The notes: a model not told the origin generated them from the sequence alone. DNA of 55,766 bases from Clostridia bacterium (GCA_900770385.1 CAAGKK010000042.1:1-55766), one strand, 5' to 3'. Positions 8,516 through 17,903 are shown, counted from the first letter of the stretch. Translations and numbers: made by a program.

Positions 8516-8748
8516 CAAAACAAAAGCAGGTTAATTTCTTAACCTGCTTGTCCCTAATGCAAAGATCGGGAAAAATAATTTTGTACACTATAAGCAGTGG
8601 TGAATTGATGAATAAGATTGCTAATAAACAGAAAGGAGAAGTCCCCACTTATAATGCTTTAGGAAACATAAAACAGGTATCCTATAGGAATTTTTATTTA
8701 ATACCCACCTGCCATAAGCTTCTTTGCTAGCTTATTAATTCGTTTTGT
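8516..8748 (-). ncRNA. Structured non-coding RNA of unassigned class (about 230 nt)
   Basis: This stretch between truB and sdaA has no convincing ORF but has all the marks of an independent RNA gene on the minus strand: a perfect consensus promoter (TTGACA, 17 bp, TATAAT) at 8755-8783, an intrinsic terminator at its end, and complementary segments. GCAAAGA near the 5' end pairs with TCTTTGC near the 3' end; ATAAGCT/AGCTTAT forms a 5' hairpin; TATAAG..TGG can pair with CCA..CTTATA. I cannot name the class with confidence. raiA-type RNA or a second 6S RNA are candidates, and a leader controlling sdaA is less likely given sdaA's own promoter. Confidence 0.6.
8524..8549 (-). terminator. Strong terminator of the RNA gene
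   Basis: A perfect 11-bp stem AAGCAGGTTAA / TTAACCTGCTT with a four-base loop is followed on the minus strand by TTGTTTTG. Confidence 0.85.
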
Positions 8749-8754
8749 GCAAAG

Positions 8755-8783
8755 ATTATATCACTTTTTAATTTTTATGTCAA
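8755..8783 (-). promoter_or_regulatory. Perfect-consensus sigma-A promoter
   Basis: TTGACA (8783-8778), 17 bases, then TATAAT (8760-8755), reading on the minus strand. The -35 box overlaps the truB stop codon. An exact match to both hexamers with optimal spacing predicts very strong constitutive transcription of the RNA gene downstream. Confidence 0.85.
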
Positions 8784-9637
8784 ATTATAATATCTCTTTT
8801 TAATTTTTTGTTTTCTATTATACCTGTTCCTATAAAATTATATGAACTGTATATTTTATAGGTTCCATTAGTCTTGTCTTGTTCTAATAAAACTCCATTT
8901 AAAAATAACTTTAATTTACTTTCTTCTAAAATTATACTCTCTTTATTATTAAAGAAACTTTCTAATGTTATTATCTTTTCATTAATAATATCTTCATTTT
9001 TTCTTATATCATCTATACCTACAGTTTGATCTATTGAAAACTCTCCAACTTTAATCCTTTCTAGTTCTTTCATAAAACCTACTGTATCTAATTTCTCTGC
9101 AATTTCTTCGCACACAGTTCTAATATATGTACCTTTTGAACATTCAATTTTAAAAACAATTTCATTTTCTTTTTTATCAAAATCAAGTAATTTTGTATTA
9201 TAAATTTCAATTTTTCTTGGTTCTACTGCTACGCTTTTTCCCATTCTTGCATATTCATAAAGTTTTTTTCCTTTTATTTTTATAGCCGAATACATTGGTG
9301 GAATCTGTTCATGTTTACCTATAATTTCTTCTAACACTTTTTTTACTTTTTCTATATTTAAATCTTTTACTTCTTTTTCAGATATTATTTTTCCTTCTGC
9401 ATCTGCAGTATCTGTTTTTATACCTAATTTTAATGTTGCAATATATGTTTTGTCATGATTTATTAAATATTTTGATATTCCTGTTGCTTTTCCTATTAAT
9501 AATGGTAATACTCCAGTAGCATTAGGGTCTAATGTGCCAGTATGTCCAACTTTTTCTTTTGTTATTTTTTTTACAATAGCTACAATATCATGTGATGTAT
9601 AATCTTTAGGTTTATTTATTAACAATATTCCATCCAT
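8780..9637 (-). CDS. truB: tRNA pseudouridine(55) synthase
   Basis: 285 residues. Isomerises U55 of tRNA to pseudouridine. The N-terminus D-G-I-L-L-I-N-K-P-K-D-Y-T-S-H-D and the catalytic motif G-H-T-G-T-L-D-P-N-A-T-G-V-L-P (aspartate nucleophile, about residue 38) are both present, as is the later K-G-T-Y-I-R-T loop. Length is in the family range. It lies in a translation-related group (truB, fmt, def, priA) read in the same direction, although a REP-like hairpin separates it from fmt. Confidence 0.93.
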   Translation of the reverse strand: MDGILLINKPKDYTSHDIVAIVKKITKEKVGHTGTLDPNATGVLPLLIGKATGISKYLINHDKTYIATLKLGIKTDTADAEGKIISEKEVKDLNIEKVKKVLEEIIGKHEQIPPMYSAIKIKGKKLYEYARMGKSVAVEPRKIEIYNTKLLDFDKKENEIVFKIECSKGTYIRTVCEEIAEKLDTVGFMKELERIKVGEFSIDQTVGIDDIRKNEDIINEKIITLESFFNNKESIILEESKLKLFLNGVLLEQDKTNGTYKIYSSYNFIGTGIIENKKLKRDIII

Positions 9638-9651
9638 TTTTATTTCCTTTT

Positions 9652-9677
9652 CGGGCGGACACAGGGTTCCGCCCCTA
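9652..9677. repeat. GC-rich intergenic hairpin repeat, copy 1
   Basis: A strikingly GC-rich palindrome (GGGCGGA ... TCCGCCC) in an AT-rich gap between truB and fmt. On the minus strand it reads GTAGGGGCGGA at one end and CGCCC at the other, as does the element at 46347-46373, so the two are copies of one REP-like family. Confidence 0.65.
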
Positions 9678-9681
9678 CATA

Positions 9682-10632
9682 TTATATTATTCGATTTCCT
9701 CTTAAATAATCTTTAGCATTCATTCTTTTAGAATTTTCTGCTTGTAGTTCTATAACATTAATTATCGCATCATTAGCTTTAATAAATAATCCTTGCTTAT
9801 CATTTGCTAATAACACTTCTCCATTTTTATATTTTTGTACTTCTATATTAAATTTTATAGCAAACTCTTCTTTCGAAATAATATTTACTTTCCATATTTT
9901 AATTTTTTTATTATTTATAAATGTATAAGCTCCTATAATTGGATCTAATCCTCTTACTAGATTTTTTATATCTTTAGAAGTTTTTTTATTCCAATCTATT
10001 TGAGCCATCTCTTTACTAAGCATAGGTGCTACTGTGTAATCTTCTCCTTGCTTTTCTCTTGGAGCCTTTCCTTTTTCAATTAAATTAATTGTTTTAACTA
10101 ATAAAGTTCCTCCTATTTTAGATAGTCTTTCCCATAGTTCTCCAGTTGTTTCATCTTCTCCTATTTCTACTTTTTCTTTTAATATCATGTCTCCAGTATC
10201 CATTCCAATATCCATATACATTGTTGTGATTCCTGTTGTTTTCTCTCCATTTATAATAGCCCATTGTATAGGTGCTGCGCCTCTATATTTAGGAAGTAAT
10301 GAGCCATGAACATTAATACATCCATATTTAGGAATATCTAATATTTCTTTTGGTAATATTTTTCCATATGCAACAACACAAATAATATCTGGATTTAATT
10401 CTTTTATTTTTTTAATAAATTCTTCATTATTTCTTATTTTTATAGGTTGATATATTGGTATATTGTTTTCTATGGCAAACTGTTTTACTGGTGAAGCAAT
10501 CATTTTCATTCCTCTGCCTTTAGGTTTATCTGGATTAGTTACAACACCTAATATATTGTATCCTGCATTATATACCGCTTCTAAAGATTCCTTTGCAAAG
10601 TCTGGAGTTCCCATAAATAAAATATTTAACAT
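9682..10632 (-). CDS. fmt: Methionyl-tRNA formyltransferase
   Basis: 316 residues. Formylates initiator Met-tRNA using 10-formyl-tetrahydrofolate. Visible landmarks are N-I-L-F-M-G-T-P-D-F at the N-terminus, V-V-A-Y-G-K-I-L-P, and I-N-V-H-G-S-L-L-P-K-Y-R-G-A-A-P-I-Q, which holds the active-site Asn and His, followed by D-I-G-M-D-T-G-D-M. A C-terminal OB-like tRNA-binding domain completes the usual length. The gene lies 30 bp downstream of def, its functional partner, and is likely co-transcribed with it. Confidence 0.95.
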   Translation of the reverse strand: MLNILFMGTPDFAKESLEAVYNAGYNILGVVTNPDKPKGRGMKMIASPVKQFAIENNIPIYQPIKIRNNEEFIKKIKELNPDIICVVAYGKILPKEILDIPKYGCINVHGSLLPKYRGAAPIQWAIINGEKTTGITTMYMDIGMDTGDMILKEKVEIGEDETTGELWERLSKIGGTLLVKTINLIEKGKAPREKQGEDYTVAPMLSKEMAQIDWNKKTSKDIKNLVRGLDPIIGAYTFINNKKIKIWKVNIISKEEFAIKFNIEVQKYKNGEVLLANDKQGLFIKANDAIINVIELQAENSKRMNAKDYLRGNRII

Positions 10633-10662
10633 TTGTTTATCTCCTTCTATATTTTTTTTATA

Positions 10663-11145
10663 TTATTTATTGTTTGGATCAACATATTGTAAAGTTCCTT
10701 CTTCCATTATATCTACAAATGTTATTCCATTTAAATGGTCTATTTCGTGACATAAAGCTTGTGCTAATAGCTCTACAGCTTTTATTTTAACTTTTTCACC
10801 GTTTTCATTAAGACCTTCTACTACCACTTCTACTGGTCTTTTCACTTTTGCAAATTTATTAGGAAAGCTTAAGCAACCTTCTTCTACTTCTCTTTCTCCT
10901 TTTGTTTTAATTATTTTAGGATTAATTAATTTTATAATTGGTGTTTTTTCATCGTAAATATCAATAACTATCATTCTCTTTAATATTCCAACTTGAACTG
11001 CAGCAAGGCCTACTCCATCATACTTATGCATAGTTTCAACCATGTCTTCTAATAGTTCTTTTGTTTTTTCATCAATTACTTCAACTTCTCTTGATTTCTT
11101 TTTTAATATTTCGTCTCCTTCTTGCCTTATATTTCTAATAGCCAT
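10663..11145 (-). CDS. def: Peptide deformylase
   Basis: 160 residues. Removes the formyl group from nascent proteins with a metal ion. The three family motifs are present: G-V-G-L-A-A-V-Q-V-G (with V where P is more usual), E-E-G-C-L-S-F-P, and the metal-binding H-E-I-D-H (HExxH form) followed by L-N-G. It sits between priA and fmt with short gaps (20 and 30 bp), a typical def-fmt arrangement. Confidence 0.94.
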   Translation of the reverse strand: MAIRNIRQEGDEILKKKSREVEVIDEKTKELLEDMVETMHKYDGVGLAAVQVGILKRMIVIDIYDEKTPIIKLINPKIIKTKGEREVEEGCLSFPNKFAKVKRPVEVVVEGLNENGEKVKIKAVELLAQALCHEIDHLNGITFVDIMEEGTLQYVDPNNK

Positions 11146-11165
11146 TTAATATTCCCCCTTTTATT

Positions 11166-13403
11166 TTAACTTAAATTACTAGGATTTGTATCTACAATTA
11201 TTCTTGTTGTTTTTGAATTTGTAATTTCTATAGCTTTATTAATAACATTTATTAATTTATTAGTTAATTTGCCTTTTATAATAATTCTCCAACGATATCT
11301 ATTTTTTATTTTATCTATTGGACATGGTAAAGGTTTATAAATAAATATGTTTGTATTTTCTTTTTCTATTAAATTCTTTATATTTTTATACAGTCTTTCA
11401 GATACATTTTTTATTTTATTATTGTCTATATCTGTTAATCCAATACTTATTATATCGCAAAATGGTGGATATTTCAATTGTTTTCTTAGTTCTATCTCTG
11501 TTTCATAAAATTTATCATAATCTTGTTTTTTACTGCATTCTATAGCAAAATTTTCTGGATTATAAGTTTGAATTATTACTCTACCTGGCAATTTTTCTCT
11601 TCCAGCTCTTCCTGCTACTTGTGTTAATATTTGAAATGTTCTTTCACTTGCTTTATAGTCTTCTATATATAAACTACTATCTGCTGCAATTACACCTACT
11701 AAAGTAACATTTGGAAAATGGTGTCCTTTTACTACCATTTGAGTACCAATTAAAATATCTATATTTTCATTTTTAAATTTATTTAATATTTCTTCATGTG
11801 AGTTTTTTTTGCTTACTGTATCAATATCCATTCTTATAGTCGAAGCATTAGGAAATATTTTATTTATTTCTTCTTCTAATTTTTGAGTTCCTGTACCAAA
11901 ATATTTAATATTTTTACTATGGCACTCTGGACACTCTAATACATTTTTTTCCTCGTGTCCACAATAATGACATTTTAATTTATTAGTATTTAAATGATAT
12001 GTCATTGTTATATTACAGTTTTTACATTTTACTGTATAACCACAATCTCTGCACATTACAAATGTTGAATAACCCCTTCGATTCAAAAACAATATTGTTT
12101 GTTTTTTATTTAGCAGATTTTTTCCAATTTCATTATAGAGTTTTTCACTTAATATGCTTTTGTTTCCATTTGCTAGTTCCATTCTTAAGTCTACTGTTTC
12201 TACTATTGGTAATTTTGAGTTATTTGCTCTTTTTGTTAATTCTAATAACTCTATATTATTATTTTTAGCTTTATAATATGTACATACATCTGGAGTGGCA
12301 CTTCCTAATATTAAAGGTATACTATTTTGTTTTGCTATATATCCTGCTAATTCTTTTGCATTATATCTTGGATTTGTTTCTGATTTATAAGAGCTATCAT
12401 GTTCTTCATCTATTATAATTAATCCCAAATTATTTATTGGTGCAAATATTGCAGATCTAGCACCAATTACAATTTTACATTCTCCTTTTTTTATTTTTTT
12501 CCATTGATCATATCTTTCTCCTACAGATAACTTACTATGCAATACTGCAATATCTTCTTGTCCAAATCTTGAAATAAACCTATCAACCATCTGTGGAGTT
12601 AATGATATTTCTGGAACTAACACTATTGCTGTTTTTCCTTTTTTTAATACTTCTTCTATTGCTTGTAAATATATTTCTGTTTTTCCAGATCCTGTTACAC
12701 CATACAATAAAAATTCTTTATAATTCTCTTCTTTTATTTCTTTTTCTATTTTCTCGAATGCTTCTTTTTGTTCTGGAGTTAATTTTAATTTATTAGTTCT
12801 TTCTATATTTTTGTTAATAAAAGGATTTCTTTCCACTTCTTGTTCTATTATTTCTATGTATTCTTTATTTTGTAATGTTTTTAATATTGCACTGGTTGTA
12901 TCTGTTATTACTTCTAAATCGGTTGTTTGTATTCCATCATTTTGAATTAAAAAATTCAGTACTCTTTTTTGTTTTTCAGATTTTATTATCTTGCTTTCTA
13001 TATCCTGTTCAATTTCTTCAATATCTTTTTTTAAATATACAAATCTTTGCTTTTTATCTTTTATTCTATTTTCAATATTCTTTGAAATAGTACCTGGTGG
13101 TAGCATTAGCTTTATACAATCTGATATATTACAAAAGTATCTTTTAGCCATTAGCTTTGCTAGCTCTATATTTTCTTTTGTAAGTTTTATTTCGTTTTGT
13201 ATTTTTACTATATCTTTTACTTTATATTCAGTTTTTTCTTTTAAGCCTATAACAAAACCTTCTTCAAAAGTTTTCTTATTTCCAAATGGTACTAAAACTC
13301 TATCTCCAACACAAATAGTACCTTCCAAATCGGTTGGTACATTATAATCAAATATTTTGTTTAAATTTTTAACATTACTATTTATTATAATTTGTGCTAT
13401 CAT
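11166..13403 (-). CDS. priA: Primosomal replication-restart helicase PriA
   Basis: 745 residues. A 3'-5' DNA helicase that reloads the replisome at stalled forks. Domain order is the N-terminal DNA-binding domain, the helicase core with Walker A G-V-T-G-S-G-K-T (about residue 240) and D-E-E-H box, then the zinc-binding insert C-R-D-C-G-Y-T-V-K-C-K-N-C and C-H-Y-C-G with C-P-E-C, then motifs with G-T-Q-M-V-V-K-G-H-H-F and Q-V-A-G-R-A-G-R. Length matches the family. It seems to start the priA-def-fmt unit, because a terminator lies upstream at 13464-13487. Confidence 0.95.
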   Translation of the reverse strand: MIAQIIINSNVKNLNKIFDYNVPTDLEGTICVGDRVLVPFGNKKTFEEGFVIGLKEKTEYKVKDIVKIQNEIKLTKENIELAKLMAKRYFCNISDCIKLMLPPGTISKNIENRIKDKKQRFVYLKKDIEEIEQDIESKIIKSEKQKRVLNFLIQNDGIQTTDLEVITDTTSAILKTLQNKEYIEIIEQEVERNPFINKNIERTNKLKLTPEQKEAFEKIEKEIKEENYKEFLLYGVTGSGKTEIYLQAIEEVLKKGKTAIVLVPEISLTPQMVDRFISRFGQEDIAVLHSKLSVGERYDQWKKIKKGECKIVIGARSAIFAPINNLGLIIIDEEHDSSYKSETNPRYNAKELAGYIAKQNSIPLILGSATPDVCTYYKAKNNNIELLELTKRANNSKLPIVETVDLRMELANGNKSILSEKLYNEIGKNLLNKKQTILFLNRRGYSTFVMCRDCGYTVKCKNCNITMTYHLNTNKLKCHYCGHEEKNVLECPECHSKNIKYFGTGTQKLEEEINKIFPNASTIRMDIDTVSKKNSHEEILNKFKNENIDILIGTQMVVKGHHFPNVTLVGVIAADSSLYIEDYKASERTFQILTQVAGRAGREKLPGRVIIQTYNPENFAIECSKKQDYDKFYETEIELRKQLKYPPFCDIISIGLTDIDNNKIKNVSERLYKNIKNLIEKENTNIFIYKPLPCPIDKIKNRYRWRIIIKGKLTNKLINVINKAIEITNSKTTRIIVDTNPSNLS

Positions 13404-13463
13404 TATTATTCCCTTTATTTTTTCTTAAATAAGTATATCAGATTTATTTAAAATAAACAAGAA

Positions 13464-13487
13464 AAAAAGACCTTTATAGGTCTTTTT
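13464..13487 (-). terminator. Terminator between the cyclophilin gene and priA
   Basis: The stem AAAAAGACCT / AGGTCTTTTT with a four-base loop is followed by T residues on the minus strand. Confidence 0.8.
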
Positions 13488-13518
13488 AGTTATGTAATAT
13501 ATTTTTATACGATTTGCT

Positions 13519-13757
13519 TTATGCATATAATTCATATATATAACATATTGCATTATTTATTTTAACTTTTAATATTTCTATATCATCGCATTTATCCAAT
13601 CCTAATAACTGTACTTTTGTGCCTTTTTTTATTACTTTTTATTATTTTCAGAATAAGCTAATGACGCTTTTCTAGCCTCTGTAGCTGAATTATACTCAGC
13701 ATCATATGCTTTTTTTATATCTTTATTGATAGCTAAGTTGTGATGAGAAATAGCTAT
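13519..13757 (-). pseudogene. Two-frame remnant of a small SH3-like protein gene
   Basis: The gap between priA and the cyclophilin gene holds coding-like but broken sequence. One frame gives A-Y-D-A-E-Y-N-S-A-T-E-A-R-K-A-S-L-A-Y and then stops; a second frame continues K-K-G-T-K-V-Q-L-L-G-L-D-K-C-D-D-I-E-I-L-K and ends E-L-Y-A. The second half looks like an SH3-type K-G-T-K-V strand pattern. There is no ATG at the upstream end, which overlaps the cyclophilin stop. The break is in an A-rich run and contains no CGG, unlike the five recoding-type breaks elsewhere. Confidence 0.35.
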
Positions 13758-14535
13758 TTATATCAAATTGTTCATGTGTTTCTGGTTTTCCGTAATTAAT
13801 ACCATAAGTTTCTACTTTTATATTTTCTATTACTGGTGCTTCTACTGGTTTTGATTCTTCTGTACTTTCTTCACTTGCTTTTTCTACTTTTGTATCTGCT
13901 ATTTTTTCTAGCACATCAAAACCTTCTATTACTTTTCCAAACCCTGCATAACTTCCTGTTAGAGATACATTGTCATCTGTTGTCATAATAAAAAATTGTG
14001 ATCCTGCTGAATTATAGCCTTCTTTAACAGCTGTTGGAAAGTAACTTGCATATGAAGAATAATCACTTCTTGCCATTGCTATAACACCTTTTTCTAATTT
14101 TAATGTATTATTCTCATAATCATTTATAACAAATTCTCCATTAATATTATAAACTATGTCTTTATCTGAACCTTTTTCTATACTAGAATCAATAGAACTT
14201 ATATTAGGAGCCCCTGTTCCATCTCCATTAGGATCCCCACTTTGTATCATAAAATCTTTTATAATTCTATGAAATGTTAATCCATCATAAAATCCATTAT
14301 TAGCAAGTGTAACAAAGTTTGCCACTGTATTTGGAGCCATGTCTGGGTATAATTCAACTTTTATTGTTCCATAATCCTTAATTTGTATTGTTGCTACTGG
14401 ATTATTAACTTTGTATGTTAATTTTCTATAATATCCATATACCAATGTTACAATTAAAGCACAAATTATAACAATTGCTATAATAAGAAATGCAACTTTA
14501 AAATTTTCTTTTTTCTTGTTTTGTTTTTTCTTCAT
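13723..14535 (-). CDS. Membrane-anchored cyclophilin-type peptidyl-prolyl isomerase
   Basis: 270 residues. A lysine-rich N-terminus and a transmembrane helix (about residues 15-38) anchor a cyclophilin domain outside the membrane, recognisable by F-H-R-I-I-K-D-F-M-I-Q-S-G-D-P and S-Q-F-F-I-M-T. It should catalyse proline isomerisation of secreted proteins. Start 14535 is preferred over an upstream in-frame ATG because GGAGG stands seven bases before it. An acidic S-E-E-S-T-E-E-S-K linker near the C-terminus precedes a short tail. It follows the pilin-like gene by 13 bp. Confidence 0.88.
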   Translation of the reverse strand: MKKKQNKKKENFKVAFLIIAIVIICALIVTLVYGYYRKLTYKVNNPVATIQIKDYGTIKVELYPDMAPNTVANFVTLANNGFYDGLTFHRIIKDFMIQSGDPNGDGTGAPNISSIDSSIEKGSDKDIVYNINGEFVINDYENNTLKLEKGVIAMARSDYSSYASYFPTAVKEGYNSAGSQFFIMTTDDNVSLTGSYAGFGKVIEGFDVLEKIADTKVEKASEESTEESKPVEAPVIENIKVETYGINYGKPETHEQFDINSYFSSQLSYQ

Positions 14536-14548
14536 TTTTATACCTCCA

Positions 14549-15325
14549 TTATTCATTTGTAATATCTATTTCATTTGTAACAATGTTATTATCACTATCC
14601 AAACTTATTGATATTCGTTTTTGTTTAGAATTATTGTTAGAATCTACATACATTATATCATAAGATTTAAGTTCACTTACAATAAATTCATTATTTTGTG
14701 CTGTATTCCATGTTGCAACATCACTTTCTTTATATTTTACAACTCCATCTTGTATATCTCCGATATTTTGTGGAGTTATTACTATTTTATAAGAATCTGT
14801 TCCATATTTATTTACAACATAAGTAAAGTTTACTTCTCCAACATTTTTTTCTGAAGGTGTTGTTACTCTATATTTATTATCTTTTAGCATATAGTATTTC
14901 TTTTCATTTATTTCTTTCGGTTGTGCACTTATAACAATACAATTATTAAAATCTATTAACAAATCTAAGTCAACGCCATTAATTCCTAACTCTTCTTGAA
15001 CTTGAGCTGCTGTAAAATATTTAAAGTTTTGAGCTTCATATCCTAAATCTGTTACTATTTTTTCTTGGTTTGCAGTTAAAATTCCTCCTGTGTCCTTTAA
15101 ATATGCTGTATTTCCATTTTCATCTACATATGTTTCATTTGTCCTTACTATTTTTTCTACACCATTTTGTGCAATCTCTAATTTTAAATAAAAGCCTTGT
15201 AATTCTGTTTTTTCAAATTGCTTGGTAGAAATATTAAATGCTGTTACATTAATAAGTAATAATACTATAACTGTAATTACTAAAGCTACTATTGTAATAC
15301 CATTTTCAGAATTCATCTTTTTCAT
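14549..15325 (-). CDS. Type IV pilin-like / prepilin-type N-terminal protein
   Basis: 258 residues. The N-terminus is E-N-G-I-T-I-V-A-L-V-I-T-V-I-V-L-L-L-I, a hydrophobic helix of the kind that follows a prepilin peptidase-like site in many clostridial surface proteins; a beta-rich extracellular portion follows. The same N-terminal pattern recurs in the protein at 31909-33096. No pilus assembly ATPase or peptidase is in the window, so pilus membership is inferred only from the helix. It lies between disA and the cyclophilin gene with gaps of 12-13 bp. Confidence 0.6.
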   Translation of the reverse strand: MKKMNSENGITIVALVITVIVLLLINVTAFNISTKQFEKTELQGFYLKLEIAQNGVEKIVRTNETYVDENGNTAYLKDTGGILTANQEKIVTDLGYEAQNFKYFTAAQVQEELGINGVDLDLLIDFNNCIVISAQPKEINEKKYYMLKDNKYRVTTPSEKNVGEVNFTYVVNKYGTDSYKIVITPQNIGDIQDGVVKYKESDVATWNTAQNNEFIVSELKSYDIMYVDSNNNSKQKRISISLDSDNNIVTNEIDITNE

Positions 15326-15337
15326 ATCTTTCCCTCT

Positions 15338-16417
15338 TTATAACATTACATTATCAAATACATACTGTTCTTGCATTCTCTTTAAAGATTGCTTTATATT
15401 TTTTGCTCTTATTTCACCAATTCCTTCAACATCGTCTAATGCTTGAATGTCTGCAAGTAAAATATGTTGAAAAGTTTTGAATGATTTAATTAAATTTTCT
15501 ACAATATTATTAGGCATTCTTGGAATTTTATTTAATAACCTATATCCCTTAGGATACACTGCTACTTCATCATAATTATCAAAATCTTCATATCCTAATA
15601 AATTTGCTATAACAGATTGCTTCATTAAACTTTCATATTCTAATTCCAATATTTGATTAAACACTTTTTCTACAGTTCTTTTCTTTCCTGGTGCTATATA
15701 ATCTTTTATTAAGAATTTCTCTTCTTTTTCTAGTCCTCCAATTAATTCATCTAATTGTATATCTACTAATCTTCCTTCTACTCCTAATTCTATTATCCTT
15801 TTCTTTACTTCTTCTGCCATTCTCATTGTCATTTCTGCTCTTTGTAGTGCAGTTAAAACATTATCTAATGTTACAATATCATTAAATTCGTATTCATTTA
15901 ATAAGTTAATTTTATTATCAAAAACTTTTTTATATTTTTCTACTGTTTGTAGAGCCTGATTTGCTTTTGTTAAAATTCTTGATGTTTCTTCTAAAACATA
16001 TTTTATATTTCCCTTATATACTGTAATAATACTTCTTCTTTGTGAAATACTTATTACTAAATTACCTGTTTGTTTTGCAGTTCTTTCTGCTGTTTTGTGC
16101 CTTGTACCAGTTTCTTCTGTATCGATTTTATATGATGGAATTAATTGTGCATTTGCTAGCAATATTCTTTTTAAATCAGAACTTAAAACTATAGCTCCAT
16201 CCATTTTAGCTAATTCATATAGTCTTGAAGGTGTATAATCTACATTTATATTAAATCCTCCATCTACTATATCCAAAACTTCTTTTGAATCTCCTACAAC
16301 AATTAATGCTCCTGTTTTTGATTTTAGTATGTTTTCTAGTCCTTGCCTAATGTCTGTTCCTGGTGCTATTAACTTTAATATTTCAATTATCTCATCATCT
16401 TTATTTAAATTTGCCAT
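15338..16417 (-). CDS. disA: DNA integrity scanning protein, diadenylate cyclase
   Basis: 359 residues. Makes c-di-AMP from two ATP and scans DNA for lesions. The DAC domain shows M-D-G-A-I-V-L-S (DGA motif) and E-T-G-T-R-H-K-T-A-E-R, where the usual RHR is RHK. A helical linker follows, then a C-terminal helix-hairpin-helix with I-Q-A-L-D-D-V-E-G-I-G-E-I-R-A-K. Length matches the family. It is adjacent to radA, the classic disA-radA pair that links DNA repair to c-di-AMP signalling. Confidence 0.95.
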   Translation of the reverse strand: MANLNKDDEIIEILKLIAPGTDIRQGLENILKSKTGALIVVGDSKEVLDIVDGGFNINVDYTPSRLYELAKMDGAIVLSSDLKRILLANAQLIPSYKIDTEETGTRHKTAERTAKQTGNLVISISQRRSIITVYKGNIKYVLEETSRILTKANQALQTVEKYKKVFDNKINLLNEYEFNDIVTLDNVLTALQRAEMTMRMAEEVKKRIIELGVEGRLVDIQLDELIGGLEKEEKFLIKDYIAPGKKRTVEKVFNQILELEYESLMKQSVIANLLGYEDFDNYDEVAVYPKGYRLLNKIPRMPNNIVENLIKSFKTFQHILLADIQALDDVEGIGEIRAKNIKQSLKRMQEQYVFDNVML

Positions 16418-16448
16418 TTTTTCTCCTTTATAATATTAAAATAGCTTT

Positions 16449-17814
16449 TTATTTTTTAAATATTTCTCTTATAGCTTCATTTATATTATGCACTCCTATT
16501 ATATCTAATTTGTAATTATCTTTCAAGCCTTTCTTATTACTTTCTGGTATAATACATTTTTTAAAGCCTAGCTTTTCTGCTTCTTTCAATCTTCTATCTA
16601 TTAAATTTACTGCTCTTACTTCTCCTGTTAATCCGAACTTCGCCTATTGCAACCACTTCATTTGATATTGGTATATTTTTAAAGCTAGAGATAGTAGAAA
16701 GTATAATTCCTAAATCTATTGCTGGTTCATTTATTTTTAACCCTCCAACAACATTTAAATACACATCTTGATTTCCTAAATTTATTCCAGCTTTCTTTTC
16801 TATTACTGCTATTAACAAAGTTAATCTATTATAATCTATTCCATTAGCAGTCCTTCTTGGTAAGCCATAAACACTTGGCGTTGTTAATGCTTGAAATTCT
16901 ACTAGAAGCGGTCTTGTTCCTTCTATACTTGAAACTATAATTGAACCTGCTGAATTTTCATTTCGTTCTGATATTAATATTGTAGATGGATTATCAATTT
17001 CTACCAAACCTTCTTGTTGCATTTCAAACATCCCAATTTCGTTAGTAGATCCAAATCTATTTTTTACACCTCTTAATATTCTGTAAGAAAAATACCTTTC
17101 TCCTTCAATATATAGCACAGTATCTACCATGTGTTCTAGTACTCTTGGTCCAGCTATATTTCCGTCTTTTGTAACATGCCCTATTAGTATTGTAGTTATT
17201 CCATTTTCTTTACATATTCTCATAATCTTAGCTGTGATTTCTCTTACCTGGCTAACACTACCTGGCGCAGAAGTTATTTCGTTTGAATACATGGTTTGAA
17301 TTGAATCTATTATTACTAATTCAGGTTCTATTTTTATTATTTCTTCTTCAATATTATTTATATCTGTTTCTGACAAAAATAATAAATTTTCATTTTTTAT
17401 ATTTAATCTATCTGCTCTTATTTTTACTTGTTCTGCCGATTCTTCTCCTGATACATATAATATTTTACCTTTAATATTTATTTTTTCACATATTTGCAAT
17501 ATTAGGGTTGATTTTCCTATACCTGGTTCTCCTCCAAGTAATATTAAAGAACCATTTACCAATCCACCACCTAAAACTCTATCTAATTCGTTAAATCCTG
17601 TAGAGATTCTTTCATTGGTAGATTTTACTATCTTATTTAATTCTATTGGTTTTGATTTTTCTTTTGATAGTTTTCCATAATTAGTATCTTTTGTATTTAT
17701 CACTTTTTCTTCTGAAAAACTATTCCACTCATTACAAGCTGGGCATTTTCCCATCCATTTAGGTGATTCATAACCACAGTTATTGCAAACAAATATTGTT
17801 TTATTTTTAGCCAT
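16449..17814 (-). CDS. radA: DNA repair protein RadA, split by an in-frame CGG (+1 frame change)
   Basis: Reads as RadA from an N-terminal zinc finger (C-N-N-C-G-Y and C-P-A-C) through Walker A G-G-E-P-G-I-G-K-S-T and the RadA K-N-R-F-G motif to V-A-I-G-E-V. There the zero frame meets CGG and stops 13 codons later at 16594. Skipping the C gives G-L-T-G-E-V-R-A-V-N-L-I-D-R-R, the normal RadA continuation, to a TAA at 16449. The total span is 3n+1 and encodes 454 residues, the usual RadA length. RadA is a helicase of recombination branch migration. Start 17814 gives the standard M-A-K-N-K beginning. Confidence 0.9.
16633..16635 (-). other. In-frame CGG at frame change, radA
   Basis: Context on the minus strand is GAA GTT CGG ATT (zero frame). 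Dropping the C gives GTT GGA TTA ACA, the conserved E-V-G-L-T of RadA. One of five identical events in the window. Confidence 0.8.
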
Positions 17815-17857
17815 AATATTCAATTCCTTTCATAAAACATTATACATGTAAAAAGAA

Positions 17858-17893
17858 AAACCCTCAATACCTTTACAGATAATTGAGGGATTT
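17858..17893 (-). terminator. Terminator of the lipoprotein gene
   Basis: A CCCTCAAT / ATTGAGGG stem flanked by AAA/TTT, followed on the minus strand by TTTTTCTTTTT. Confidence 0.8.
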
Positions 17894-17903
17894 CTTGAAA
17901 CTC

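Noticed and set aside
8548..8730. 60-codon plus-strand ORF between sdaA and truB
   Set aside because: It overlaps the structured minus-strand RNA with a consensus promoter and terminator, has no convincing ribosome-binding site, and its translation resembles no protein.
13519..13757. Sixth CGG-type recoding site in the small remnant
   Set aside because: The break lies in an A-rich stretch with TAA TAA and contains no in-frame CGG, and the remnant lacks a start codon, so it looks like ordinary decay.
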